Positions 1 to 5,842 are shown, counted from the stretch's first letter. The stretch: DNA of 7,642 bases from Cyanobacteria bacterium T3Sed10_376R1m (GCA_003566215.1 PXEJ01000316.1:1-7642), one strand, 5' to 3'. The notes: generated by a model from the sequence alone, not told the origin. Numbers and translations are program-made.

Positions 1-287
1 AATAAATATAAACTACGAATCACCGTACCAAGAATAAAACCGTGAGATAAAGCAGAACGATGACGTAAACATTTTTGATAAGGTAGCCAAATAAACTTTA
101 TTGCACCCCAACGCTTATACTGCACCGAATAAATATCTAAGTCAGGCCCAAACATTAAACCACTAAATAAAAACCCAGAAGCAACCACGAACCCACTTAA
201 TAAATCCTTGGTAACAACAACAGTGGATACAAAAATCCAAGGCAGACAAAGCCAAGTAATCCGATCATGATTTTTTCCTGAAGTCAT
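1..287 (-). CDS. DUF2227-type putative metal-binding membrane protein (3' part off window)
   Basis: Reading the minus strand from ATG at 287-285 gives 95 uninterrupted codons that run off the left edge, so only the N-terminal part is present. The product starts MTSGKNHDRITWLCLPWIF and contains GPDLDIYSVQYKRWG (residues 47-61) and LRHRSALSHG (74-83). His8-Asp9, Asp49, Asp51, His76 and His82 are candidate metal ligands. This arrangement matches the cyanobacterial DUF2227 'metal-binding protein' family, which is distantly related to YdjM-type membrane-bound metal-dependent hydrolases. Hydrophobic stretches at about 14-26 and 33-46 suggest membrane association. No clear Shine-Dalgarno precedes the ATG. 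The gene is divergent from tRNA-Val and its start is only 45 bp from the tRNA, so the two share an upstream region. The substrate and true function are unknown; family membership is from recall of conserved motifs. Confidence 0.85.
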   Translation of the reverse strand, partial: MTSGKNHDRITWLCLPWIFVSTVVVTKDLLSGFVVASGFLFSGLMFGPDLDIYSVQYKRWGAIKFIWLPYQKCLRHRSALSHGFILGTVIRSLYL

Positions 288-288
288 A

Positions 289-317
289 TTGCATTTTCAA
301 AAAAGACTTGCTATAAT
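289..317 (+). promoter_or_regulatory. Sigma-70-type promoter of tRNA-Val
   Basis: TTGCAT (289-294) and a perfect TATAAT (312-317) are separated by 17 bp. They lie 15 bp upstream of the mature tRNA 5' end, as expected for a tRNA promoter. The -10 sits inside the 10-bp palindrome TATAATTATA (312-321), so a TATAAT is also presented to the minus strand, facing the DUF2227 gene. No good -35 is visible for that second orientation. Confidence 0.8.
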
Positions 318-332
318 TATAAAGGTGAGCAA

Positions 333-404
333 GGGCGATTAGCTCAGTGGTAGAGCGCCTGCCTTACAAGCAGGACGTCACTGGTTCAAATCCAGTATCG
401 CCCA
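333..404 (+). tRNA. trnV: tRNA-Val (anticodon UAC)
   Basis: The 72-nt cloverleaf is complete. The acceptor stem is GGGCGAT (333-339) with ATCGCCC (397-403) and discriminator A404. The D stem is GCTC (342-345) with GAGC (353-356). The anticodon stem CCTGC/GCAGG (358-362/370-374) closes the loop CTTACAA with anticodon TAC at 365-367. The T stem ACTGG/CCAGT flanks TTCAAAT. UAC decodes GUA and other valine codons. The 3' CCA is not encoded and must be added after transcription. A consensus promoter lies directly upstream. I see no intrinsic terminator after the gene. Confidence 0.97.
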
Positions 405-600
405 TATTTCCTTTAACAGTGAAACTATAGCACTACATCCTTATCAGATGCTAGACCTATTCTGAAATAAAAGATACATAGATAAAAACAGAGCAAAGAT
501 TGGGAAAAAATATGCTCAATATAGACAAAATACTGAAGTAAGAACGACGACTAAGAGCAACCAGTTTATTGTTTGTGGTCTATGAAACTTCTATTTAGCT
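405..600. other. AT-rich gap with no recognised gene
   Basis: This stretch lies between tRNA-Val and the first IS-like hairpin module. I find no start codon with a plausible coding region on either strand, no tRNA and no convincing terminator. A short stop-to-stop frame at about 463-585 is lysine- and glutamine-rich, but it has no recognisable motif and no start. It may be decayed insertion-sequence material, given what follows, but the sequence does not prove this. Confidence 0.4.
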
Positions 601-671
601 TTTCTTCCGTAAGAAGCCTCACACCTAGTTTTCAATAAAAATAATAATCAAACAGGTGTGAGATAAATTAC
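601..671 (+). mobile_element. IS200/IS605-like terminal hairpin module, copy A (relic)
   Basis: A small hairpin (TTCTT 602-606 with AAGAA 611-615, loop CCGT) is followed by a perfect 9-bp inverted repeat: CTCACACCT (618-626) with AGGTGTGAG (654-662), around a 27-nt AT-rich loop. TTAC follows at 668-671. The order TTTCTT, GAAGCCT, ACACC, GGTGTG, TTAC is matched by the module at 932-987 (TTTCTT, GAAGCCT, ACACC, GGTGTG, TTCAC). The shared parts are seen directly. Assignment to an IS200/IS605 end rests on the similarity to copy B. It could be the left-end hairpin of one small element or the right end of a second relic. Confidence 0.4.
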
Positions 672-680
672 GGTCAAGGT

Positions 681-692
681 TTATGGTATAAT
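681..692 (+). promoter_or_regulatory. Extended -10 promoter of the structured RNA
   Basis: TTATGGTATAAT contains a perfect TATAAT (687-692) preceded by the TGn extension (684-686). No good -35 lies at 16-18 bp, which an extended -10 can tolerate. Transcription would start near 699, just upstream of the structured region. The same sequence with one change, TTATGGTATGAT, precedes the 46-residue membrane protein gene. Confidence 0.55.
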
Positions 693-698
693 CTAAGC

Positions 699-987
699 GA
701 TGCTAGAGAGATGTAGCCGTAGTCGGCGAACTCCCCGTTGTATAAAGGCTAGAGACTACCTGTCAATCAATTAATTGATAGCCCCAATGCTTCAATGTTC
801 CTCTTGTAAGCAATAAGCGTAAATGAACAAAGGCGGGTGAAATCACTAAACAGAATTACTACCTTCGGAACGAGGGATAAAGCCTATCGCCAGAAAGTTA
901 AGACTCAATAATCTACGAAGATTAAAAAGCGTTTCTTTGGGTAGGAAGCCTACACCATAATCTTTGATTTGGTGTGTGGTAGTTCAC
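699..987 (+). ncRNA. Solo omegaRNA-like structured RNA (IS200/IS605 right-end type), no tnpB
   Basis: No protein frame is evident, but the plus strand folds into many local stems. TAGCC (714-718) can pair with GGCTA (747-751), and GTAGTC (719-724) with GACTAC (754-759); the two cross, so they form either a pseudoknot or alternative folds. Further stems are CTGTCAAT/ATTGATAG (760-767/774-781), GGCG/CGCC (832-835/888-891), CCTTCG/CGAGGG with a GAA loop (862-867/871-876), TAATCT/AGATTA with loop ACGA (909-914/919-924) and TTCTT/AGGAA (933-937/943-947). The segment ends in a hairpin followed by GTAGTTCAC, the kind of 3' end I associate with cyanobacterial IS200/IS605 tnpB elements, whose RNA (omegaRNA or reRNA) guides TnpB. 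Such RNAs usually overlap the 3' end of tnpB; here no tnpB is present. It could be a relic, a trans-served guide RNA or an unrelated structured RNA. The exact 5' end is inferred. Confidence 0.45.
945..987 (+). mobile_element. IS200/IS605-type right-end hairpin, copy B
   Basis: GAAGCCTACACCA (945-957) folds on TGGTGTGTGG (970-979). Pairing runs from C949 to A957 with one G-T wobble and one bulged T, and TAGTTCAC (980-987) follows. From recall, GAAGCC, then a hairpin, then TAGTTCAC is typical of right ends of cyanobacterial tnpB-carrying IS200/IS605 elements, with cleavage after the final C. The stop codon of the convergent amidohydrolase gene starts at 991 and ends at 989, so the element would abut that gene without damaging it. 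Confidence 0.5.
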
Positions 988-988
988 G

Positions 989-2377
989 TTAACTGAGGGT
1001 ATTTTTATAAATTTTGCCGTCTTTAACGATAACTTTAAATTTGTTGGCATATTCTCCCATAATAGAAAGATCTTCTAAGGGATTACCATCTACTAAAATT
1101 AGGTCAGCATAAGCATCTTTTTCAATTACCCCTAATGCCCCTGCCTTATAAGGATTACGCTCCCCTGATAGTTTCAATAGTTGAGCATTATCATGGGTAA
1201 TAAGTTTTAGGGCTTCAAAAGGAGTAAACCACTCTGTTAGGTTGACAATATCTTGATTTTGTCTTTGATTACGCTCTGGTACAAATAAATAATCCGTACC
1301 CCACGCCAACTTGATATTATATTTTTTTGCCCAATTAAAGGCATTGGTTACCCCTTGTACCACCAAAGTCCTTTTGGCTTTTTGTTCTTCGGTAAAACCG
1401 GGGGTTTCTCTTTCCTCAAATACCTGCGCACTGAGCCAAATATCTTTTTCGGCTAAAATTTTCATGGTGTCTTCATCCAACAGTTGACCATGTTCGATAC
1501 ACTTAACCCCTGCTTCAATAGCTCGTCGGACGGCTCTGGGGGTATAGGCATGGACGGTGACGTAGGTTCCCCAATCAGCGGCGGCTTCAACGGCTGCTTT
1601 CATTTCATCGAGGGTATATTGGGTTACGTCAATGGGATCATAAATGGAGGAAACTCCCCCCCCTGCCATAACTTTGATTTGGGATGCTCCTTGGCGTAGG
1701 TTTTCTCTGGTGGCGGTCAGTACGTCATCTCGTCCATCAGCAATAAAGGTGGCTCCCATCTCCTCTCCACGGGATATGGTGCCTCCAAAGCGGCGAGAGC
1801 GTTCGTTGAGGGTACGAAAATCACCATGGCCTGATGTCTGGGAAATCATGGCACCACTGGGATAAATGCGAGGGCCTGGGACTTGTCCTTGGTCAATCTT
1901 TCTTTTCAATGGAAAAACCGGGCCACCTAAGTCTCGGATGGTGGTAAAACCTCTTAATAACATCTCCTCGGCTTGTACTTCTGCTCTGGCGAAAATGGTT
2001 TCTTCGGTGACGTTGGGGGATAAAAGTTCGGGGAGGGTGCTAGATGTAAAGATTAGGTGAACGTGGTTGTCAATCAATCCGGGCATCAAAATCCGACCGT
2101 TACCGTTAATTCTGGTGAGGTTTGCCCCTGATGGTGGGTTGATTCGGTTGGTGTTAATTTCTTGAATTTTGTTGTCAATGACGAGAACGTTGGACGGGGC
2201 AGAAAGTTGTTCTGATTGACCGTTGAAAATACGTACATTTTCAAAGAGAATACTACTGTTTTGGGCTGAGTTTTGAGCAACCATGGTTGATTGACTCTGG
2301 GCAAAGGTTTGTTGGGCTGTAAATGCTAATACAACGGTTAACAATAAGCCTATGATTATTTTATAAGGCGATCGCAT
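989..2377 (-). CDS. Exported metal-dependent amidohydrolase (imidazolonepropionase/prolidase-like subfamily)
   Basis: 462 residues. A basic N-terminus and hydrophobic segment (about 7-25, ending near TFAQ) form a signal peptide, so the enzyme probably acts in the periplasm or outside. The TIM-barrel amidohydrolase signature is complete: His105-x-His107 in LIDNHVHL, Lys235 (QIKVMAGGG, the likely carboxylated lysine), His276 (TVHAY), His296 (IEHG) and Asp362 (WGTD). These residues predict a binuclear metal site that hydrolyses amide or ester bonds. The C-terminal part (ADLILVDGNPLEDL) returns to the small beta-sandwich domain typical of this family. The closest recalled group is the Xaa-Pro dipeptidase and imidazolonepropionase-related hydrolases; the substrate cannot be deduced. 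GGAG (complement of 2389-2392) lies 11 nt before the ATG, and a HIP1 octamer overlaps the start codon. The gene is divergent from the outer-membrane protein gene and convergent with the structured RNA. Confidence 0.9.
   Translation of the reverse strand: MRSPYKIIIGLLLTVVLAFTAQQTFAQSQSTMVAQNSAQNSSILFENVRIFNGQSEQLSAPSNVLVIDNKIQEINTNRINPPSGANLTRINGNGRILMPGLIDNHVHLIFTSSTLPELLSPNVTEETIFARAEVQAEEMLLRGFTTIRDLGGPVFPLKRKIDQGQVPGPRIYPSGAMISQTSGHGDFRTLNERSRRFGGTISRGEEMGATFIADGRDDVLTATRENLRQGASQIKVMAGGGVSSIYDPIDVTQYTLDEMKAAVEAAADWGTYVTVHAYTPRAVRRAIEAGVKCIEHGQLLDEDTMKILAEKDIWLSAQVFEERETPGFTEEQKAKRTLVVQGVTNAFNWAKKYNIKLAWGTDYLFVPERNQRQNQDIVNLTEWFTPFEALKLITHDNAQLLKLSGERNPYKAGALGVIEKDAYADLILVDGNPLEDLSIMGEYANKFKVIVKDGKIYKNTLS
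2368..2375. repeat. HIP1 octamer GCGATCGC
   Basis: Perfect highly iterated palindrome of cyanobacteria. It occupies codons 1-4 of the amidohydrolase gene and includes the G of its start codon. Confidence 0.9.
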
Positions 2378-2469
2378 GGGATCTGGTTCTCCTTTTTTGA
2401 TTACATTTTAAGCCTACATTTTTTTTGACTATGAGTATGGATTTTGTTACATGAATTTTATACTTGGAA

Positions 2470-2479
2470 AACAATTGTT
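2470..2479. promoter_or_regulatory. Palindrome AACAATTGTT between divergent genes
   Basis: A perfect 10-bp palindrome lies in the 193-bp region separating the divergent amidohydrolase and outer-membrane protein genes. It extends imperfectly to 16 bp (GAAAACAATTGTTCTC). Its position would suit an operator shared by both genes. No known regulator consensus is recognised, and such palindromes also arise by chance in AT-rich DNA. Confidence 0.2.
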
Positions 2480-2498
2480 CTCATTTTTGTAATAAGCT

Positions 2499-2528
2499 TT
2501 GACTTTTTTCTTTTCTGTCTTTTAAACT
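2499..2528 (+). promoter_or_regulatory. Possible promoter of the outer-membrane protein gene
   Basis: TTGACT (2499-2504) is followed after 18 bp by TAAACT (2523-2528), a four-of-six match to the -10 consensus, 43 bp before the start codon. An alternative TTGACT lies near 2428. Both are weak candidates in AT-rich DNA. Confidence 0.3.
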
Positions 2529-2570
2529 TACGATTATCTATTTTAAAATTTGGTGTAGAGGTCAGCGGTA

Positions 2571-3656
2571 ATGTGGAAAAAAAGTTTGTTGCTATGTCCT
2601 TGGGTTATGGTTGGTGGGTTAATGGCGATCGCCCCTTATGCTCAAGCCTCTGAAGTAATGATAAATCCCATCATATTTGACGGTAATGAGGAAATTGTCA
2701 CTGATTCCGATGGAGAAACGGAAGATATTACAGTGACTCAAAAAGTAATTGAGGCTGGATTTGAATTTACACAAATCAACGCAGACATAAACTTTTTTTG
2801 GGATGCAACCATGAAAGAAAATGGACTCATTAGCCAAAGTGCATCGGATTTGGAAACCGAAGAAACTAGCTCTGCAAATTCTTGGCATTTTCTTGTACAA
2901 CCTTCTCTTTATGTTCCTTTTACCATCTATGGTGATGCCGCCGCAGGTAGTCTGAGCGGTGGTTTTTCATTAGATCCTAGTCAAATAAGAAAAAGTATCA
3001 AAGATGATCTCAATTTTGCCTTTTTTGGCAGAGTGAAGGCATGGAATCCTGATTATCGCTTGGGATTTTTTGCCGATTTTGATTATTTGTCTTCCGATAA
3101 CAGTGCTTCGGTAACTCGTACTTTGCCCCCTTCCTCTGGCGGTATTCCCATCACCTTAAATGGTGAGGTTGATAGCACATTATGGTCTTTATCTTTGGGC
3201 GGGGCTTACCGTTTTTATGATCCATCCAAGGTTAATCCAGAGGGGGTAGAAACAGAATTTGACCTGGGGCGATCGGTTTTTGATGTGTTTGGGGGACTAA
3301 ATATCACTGGGGTTGATCTAGGATTAAACTTTAGTAGTCCGGCGTTCGGTAGAGCGAGGTTTAATGGTAGTACAACGGTGGTATCTCCTATTATCGGCGG
3401 ACGGGCAAGGATCAACCTTTCTCCTCAGTGGGCATGGGTTACGGGAGGCTCTGTGTCTGGTTTTGGCATTAGTGGCTTAACCCAATGGAATCTAGGCACG
3501 GGGGTTGATTGGAAATTTTCTGAGAGTAACACTTCTTTGGGCTTAGGTTATCGCTTTGGCTATACCCGTTATACTTCTAATTTAACCAGAGCAACAGATT
3601 TTGAGGTGAATGTAAACCAAAATGGGCCCTATGTAAATGTTTCTTTTCGGTTTTAA
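2571..3656 (+). CDS. Outer-membrane beta-barrel protein
   Basis: 361 residues. The start MWKKSLLLCPWVMVGGLMAI with a small-residue motif AQA at 24-26 is a typical Sec signal peptide, cleaved probably before Ser27. From about residue 105 the sequence alternates hydrophobic and polar residues with many Gly and aromatics (for example FFGRVKAWNPDYRLGFFADF and TSLGLGYRFGYTRYT), as in antiparallel barrel strands. It ends in YVNVSFRF with a C-terminal Phe, the classic signal for insertion by the BAM complex. The 27-100 region is acidic and serine-rich and may form a periplasmic or plug-like segment. AGAGG (2557-2561), 9 nt upstream, supports this start. The pore or binding role is unknown. It is divergent from the exported amidohydrolase, so both products act in or beyond the periplasm, but a functional link is only inference. 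Confidence 0.8.
   Translation: MWKKSLLLCPWVMVGGLMAIAPYAQASEVMINPIIFDGNEEIVTDSDGETEDITVTQKVIEAGFEFTQINADINFFWDATMKENGLISQSASDLETEETSSANSWHFLVQPSLYVPFTIYGDAAAGSLSGGFSLDPSQIRKSIKDDLNFAFFGRVKAWNPDYRLGFFADFDYLSSDNSASVTRTLPPSSGGIPITLNGEVDSTLWSLSLGGAYRFYDPSKVNPEGVETEFDLGRSVFDVFGGLNITGVDLGLNFSSPAFGRARFNGSTTVVSPIIGGRARINLSPQWAWVTGGSVSGFGISGLTQWNLGTGVDWKFSESNTSLGLGYRFGYTRYTSNLTRATDFEVNVNQNGPYVNVSFRF
2625..2632. repeat. HIP1 octamer GCGATCGC
   Basis: Perfect copy inside the signal-peptide coding region of the outer-membrane protein gene, encoding part of MAIAP. Confidence 0.9.
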
Positions 3657-3667
3657 CAAAGTCAAGT

Positions 3668-3763
3668 CCATTTGCTATATAGTTAATGAGCAATAAGTTA
3701 GATCCTTCTTAATAGGACTAATTATCTATTTTTCTATTCGTAGAACAAAGCCATTGCTATATA
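3668..3763 (+). repeat. Direct repeat CCATT(T)GCTATATA, two copies
   Basis: CCATTTGCTATATA (3668-3681) and CCATTGCTATATA (3751-3763) differ by one T and lie 83 bp apart in the spacer between the outer-membrane protein gene and trpC. GCTATATA could serve as a -10-like element in both copies. Their role is unknown. Confidence 0.4.
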
Positions 3764-3792
3764 AAAAAAGGACTCAAGCCTACTAGCTAGGG

Positions 3793-3842
3793 TAAAGCGA
3801 TGGTTTGGTAATACATCCGACTTACTTTAGCGGTGGGCTTTA
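3793..3842 (+). other. Imperfect inverted repeat in the trpC upstream spacer
   Basis: TAAAGC (3793-3798) can pair with GCTTTA (3837-3842), and inside it GTAA (3808-3811) with TTAC (3822-3825). The 8-bp palindrome CTAGCTAG (3783-3790) lies next to it. The 260-bp spacer 3657-3916 contains no gene that I can recognise. No T-run follows the repeat, so it is not a clear terminator for the upstream gene. Confidence 0.25.
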
Positions 3843-3869
3843 TGGGATGATCAGTGTAAAGTTAGATCA

Positions 3870-3901
3870 TTGACAATTATTTTGTAGTCATTTTTTATTT
3901 T
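3870..3901 (+). promoter_or_regulatory. Possible trpC promoter
   Basis: A perfect TTGACA (3870-3875) lies 42 bp before the trpC start. The best -10 candidate, TATTTT (3896-3901), is 20 bp away, longer than ideal. There is no Shine-Dalgarno before the ATG at 3917, so a short leader with SD-independent initiation is likely. Confidence 0.35.
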
Positions 3902-3916
3902 TATCAATTAATATAT

Positions 3917-4798
3917 ATGAAAATTCGCCGTCAAGAACCTACCCCCACCATTGCCGTTGAGAGTTTACGTTATCAAGTCACTTTGCCTGAAAGTAAGCCC
4001 CGAAATATTTTAGAAGAGATTGTTTGGCATAAAGAAAAAGAAGTAGAGAAAATGCGCGATCGCCTTTCACTATTTGACTTAAGGGTAAAAGTAAAAAATC
4101 TTCCTAACCAGCCAAAAGATTTTTTAGGGTCATTATTGAATAGTAAAAATAAACCAGCTTTAATTGCCGAAGTCAAAAAAGCATCACCGAGTAAAGGGGT
4201 AATTCGTGCCGATTTTGATCCTAGCACCATCGCCCTTGCCTACGAAAAAGGAGGAGCAAATTGTTTATCAGTATTGACTGATAGTAAATTTTTTCAGGGT
4301 AGTTTTGACAACTTAGCCATAGTTAGACAAGCGGTTAATTTACCTTTACTATGCAAAGAATTTATTATTTATCCCTATCAAATCTATTTAGCAAGGTTAA
4401 ATGGTGCTGATGCGGTTTTACTTATTACAGCTATTCTCAAAGATAGTGATATTAGCTACTTTCTTAAAATAATTAATGCTTTAGGAATGGTTGCCTTAAT
4501 CGAAGTTCATACCCTCGCAGAATTAGATCGAGTTTTAGCCATTGACGGAGTCAAATTAGTAGGTATTAATAATCGTAATTTAGAAGACTTTTCTGTTACC
4601 TTAGACACCACCAAACAAATTCTTGAACAACGCAAGGATATTATCCAAAAAAAAGGAATTGCGATCGTTAGCGAATCAGGCTTATATACTAAAAATGACC
4701 TAGAATTTGTCCAAAAAGCTGGAGCAAACGCCGTCTTGATTGGAGAATCCTTAGTTAAACAAGATGACATTCAATCTGCCGTCAAAAATCTTTATTAA
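3917..4798 (+). CDS. trpC: Indole-3-glycerol-phosphate synthase
   Basis: 293 residues. It catalyses ring closure of 1-(2-carboxyphenylamino)-1-deoxyribulose 5-phosphate to indole-3-glycerol phosphate, the fourth step from chorismate to tryptophan, in the cytoplasm. The single TIM barrel carries the family signatures: [11 protein letters not shown] (84-94; Glu85, Lys87, Ser90-Pro91), the catalytic lysine in LCKEFI (Lys147), LIEVH (Glu196), GINNRNL (216-222) and the phosphate-binding VSESGL (251-256). The first ~35 residues, before [17 protein letters not shown], form the extended N-terminus I recall from cyanobacterial IGPS of about 295 residues, so the length is normal and there is no PRAI fusion. 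No other trp gene is adjacent, in keeping with the dispersed trp genes of cyanobacteria. Identification is secure. Confidence 0.97.
   Translation: MKIRRQEPTPTIAVESLRYQVTLPESKPRNILEEIVWHKEKEVEKMRDRLSLFDLRVKVKNLPNQPKDFLGSLLNSKNKPALIAEVKKASPSKGVIRADFDPSTIALAYEKGGANCLSVLTDSKFFQGSFDNLAIVRQAVNLPLLCKEFIIYPYQIYLARLNGADAVLLITAILKDSDISYFLKIINALGMVALIEVHTLAELDRVLAIDGVKLVGINNRNLEDFSVTLDTTKQILEQRKDIIQKKGIAIVSESGLYTKNDLEFVQKAGANAVLIGESLVKQDDIQSAVKNLY
4056..4063. repeat. HIP1 octamer GCGATCGC
   Basis: Perfect copy within trpC, in the codons for the MRDRL segment near residues 46-50. Confidence 0.9.
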
Positions 4799-4851
4799 AA
4801 TTTCCTTAATTTTATTAAACCAACTTTCTAGGTAGCCTGTGTTACAGTATC

Positions 4852-4880
4852 TTGACAATTACTTAGTTATTGTGTATTTA
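4852..4880 (+). promoter_or_regulatory. Probable promoter of the response regulator gene
   Basis: A perfect TTGACA (4852-4857) is followed after 17 bp by TATTTA (4875-4880), a weak -10. It lies 54 bp beyond the trpC stop, so the regulator probably has its own transcription start near 4887. That start would be downstream of the TTG at 4870, which argues for translation from GTG 4912. Confidence 0.45.
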
Positions 4881-4911
4881 TTCAAAATTCAAGATATTGG
4901 GAAGTGCGAAA

Positions 4912-5718
4912 GTGATTTATATATCTATAGTTGAAGGTAATCCTCATTTGCGATCGCTCTTAGGGTGGCATTTACAACAATCAGGTTACATTACCCATCA
5001 ATATAGTACCATTCAACAAGCCAGAACCAACCTAGTTAACAATCCCCCAACCCTAATGATTGTTGACTCAGACTTACCCGATGGTGATGGGGTAGAATTT
5101 TGCCGTTGGTTATCAAAATCCACCCAAGCCCTAATTTTAATCTTATCAGCGAAAACAGGGGAAAAAGATGTGGTAAAAGGTCTCAAAGCAGGAGCCGACG
5201 ACTACATCAAAAAACCCTTTGGAATGCCAGAATTTCTAGCACGGGTTGAATCTTTATTACGCCGTTTTCGTGTCAATAACGCCCCCCTAGTTCTTGATTT
5301 TGGCGATCTAAAAATTGATTTAGTTCAAAGAAGGGTCGAATATAGAAAAACCTTCATTGATTTAACTCCCCAAGAATTTAGTTTACTCTATGTTCTTAGC
5401 CAAGCCCAAGGAACCCCCCTGAGTAGAACGGAGCTACTACGTCGTGCATGGCCAGAGGCGATCGAAAATCAACGGACTATTGATACCCATGTATTATCAC
5501 TACGTAAAAAAATAGAAATTGATCCCAGACAACCTAACCTAATTCAAACTGTGAGAAACGTAGGTTATCGTTTCAATCTCGAACTTTTACACCAAGACAA
5601 TTCCCAAAATTTACCCCAAGAACCTAATTATCACTCCAAACAATATCAAGATCAAGATAACAATCACCACCATAACCCAAGATCAACCATGACAAGGGAA
5701 AGATTAATGGCAAGATAA
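4912..5718 (+). CDS. OmpR/PhoB-family response regulator
   Basis: 268 residues from GTG 4912. This start is preferred over TTG 4870 because the product then begins MIYISIVEGNPHLR, as receiver domains normally do, and GGGAAG lies 7 nt upstream. The receiver domain (1-118) has the phospho-acceptor Asp52 in MIVDSDLPDGDG, Ser79 (LSAK) and Lys101 (KKPF). The usual acidic pair at the end of strand 1 is Glu8-Gly9, so the second acid, normally a magnesium ligand, is missing. A winged-helix DNA-binding domain follows (about 127-222), with LTPQEFSLL, RAWPEAIENQRTIDTHV and a final TVRNVGYRF. A hydrophilic Q/N/H-rich tail of about 44 residues ends the protein. It is a transcription factor, and no histidine kinase gene is adjacent. 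I cannot assign it to a named cyanobacterial regulator. Confidence 0.92.
   Translation: MIYISIVEGNPHLRSLLGWHLQQSGYITHQYSTIQQARTNLVNNPPTLMIVDSDLPDGDGVEFCRWLSKSTQALILILSAKTGEKDVVKGLKAGADDYIKKPFGMPEFLARVESLLRRFRVNNAPLVLDFGDLKIDLVQRRVEYRKTFIDLTPQEFSLLYVLSQAQGTPLSRTELLRRAWPEAIENQRTIDTHVLSLRKKIEIDPRQPNLIQTVRNVGYRFNLELLHQDNSQNLPQEPNYHSKQYQDQDNNHHHNPRSTMTRERLMAR
4950..4957. repeat. HIP1 octamer GCGATCGC
   Basis: Perfect copy at the codons for Leu13-Arg14-Ser15 of the response regulator. Seven-of-eight variants also occur near 3270 and 4663 and at about 5458. Confidence 0.9.
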
Positions 5719-5759
5719 ATTTTCCCAGGAAGTATTGATTGCTAATTTTCGTATCCAAT

Positions 5760-5779
5760 TTTTTTGATAACTCAAAAAA
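5760..5779 (+). terminator. Weak terminator-like hairpin after the response regulator
   Basis: TTTTTTGA (5760-5767) pairs perfectly with TCAAAAAA (5772-5779) across a TAAC loop, 42 bp beyond the stop codon. The stem is very AT-rich and no further T-run follows, so it would be at best a weak terminator, possibly using the T side as the U-tract for another fold. Confidence 0.25.
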
Positions 5780-5842
5780 TATCCATAACAATTAAATTTA
5801 ACCTCAAATCCTTTGTCTAATTGAACTTAGAGGACAACTCTC

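Noticed and set aside
463..585. Stop-to-stop lysine-rich frame as a tnpB fragment
   Set aside because: No start codon and none of the TnpB catalytic or zinc-finger motifs could be seen, so it is not listed as a pseudogene.
699..987. tmRNA, RNase P RNA, SRP RNA or 6S RNA
   Set aside because: None of the conserved signature sequences of tmRNA, RNase P RNA or SRP RNA is present, and I see no 6S-like long open-bulge hairpin. The 3' end pattern fits an IS200/IS605 right end better.
1484..2060. Plus-strand open frames of 64-73 codons within the amidohydrolase gene
   Set aside because: They lie antisense to a gene with a complete catalytic signature, have no ribosome sites, and give low-complexity proline- or glycine-rich products.
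2444..2653. 69-codon plus-strand frame beginning MLHEFYTWKT
   Set aside because: It overlaps the well-supported start and signal peptide of the outer-membrane protein gene in another frame and has no support of its own.
4870..4911. TTG start giving the response regulator 14 more residues
   Set aside because: The extra residues precede strand 1 of the receiver domain, the TTG overlaps the likely promoter, and GTG 4912 has a better ribosome site.
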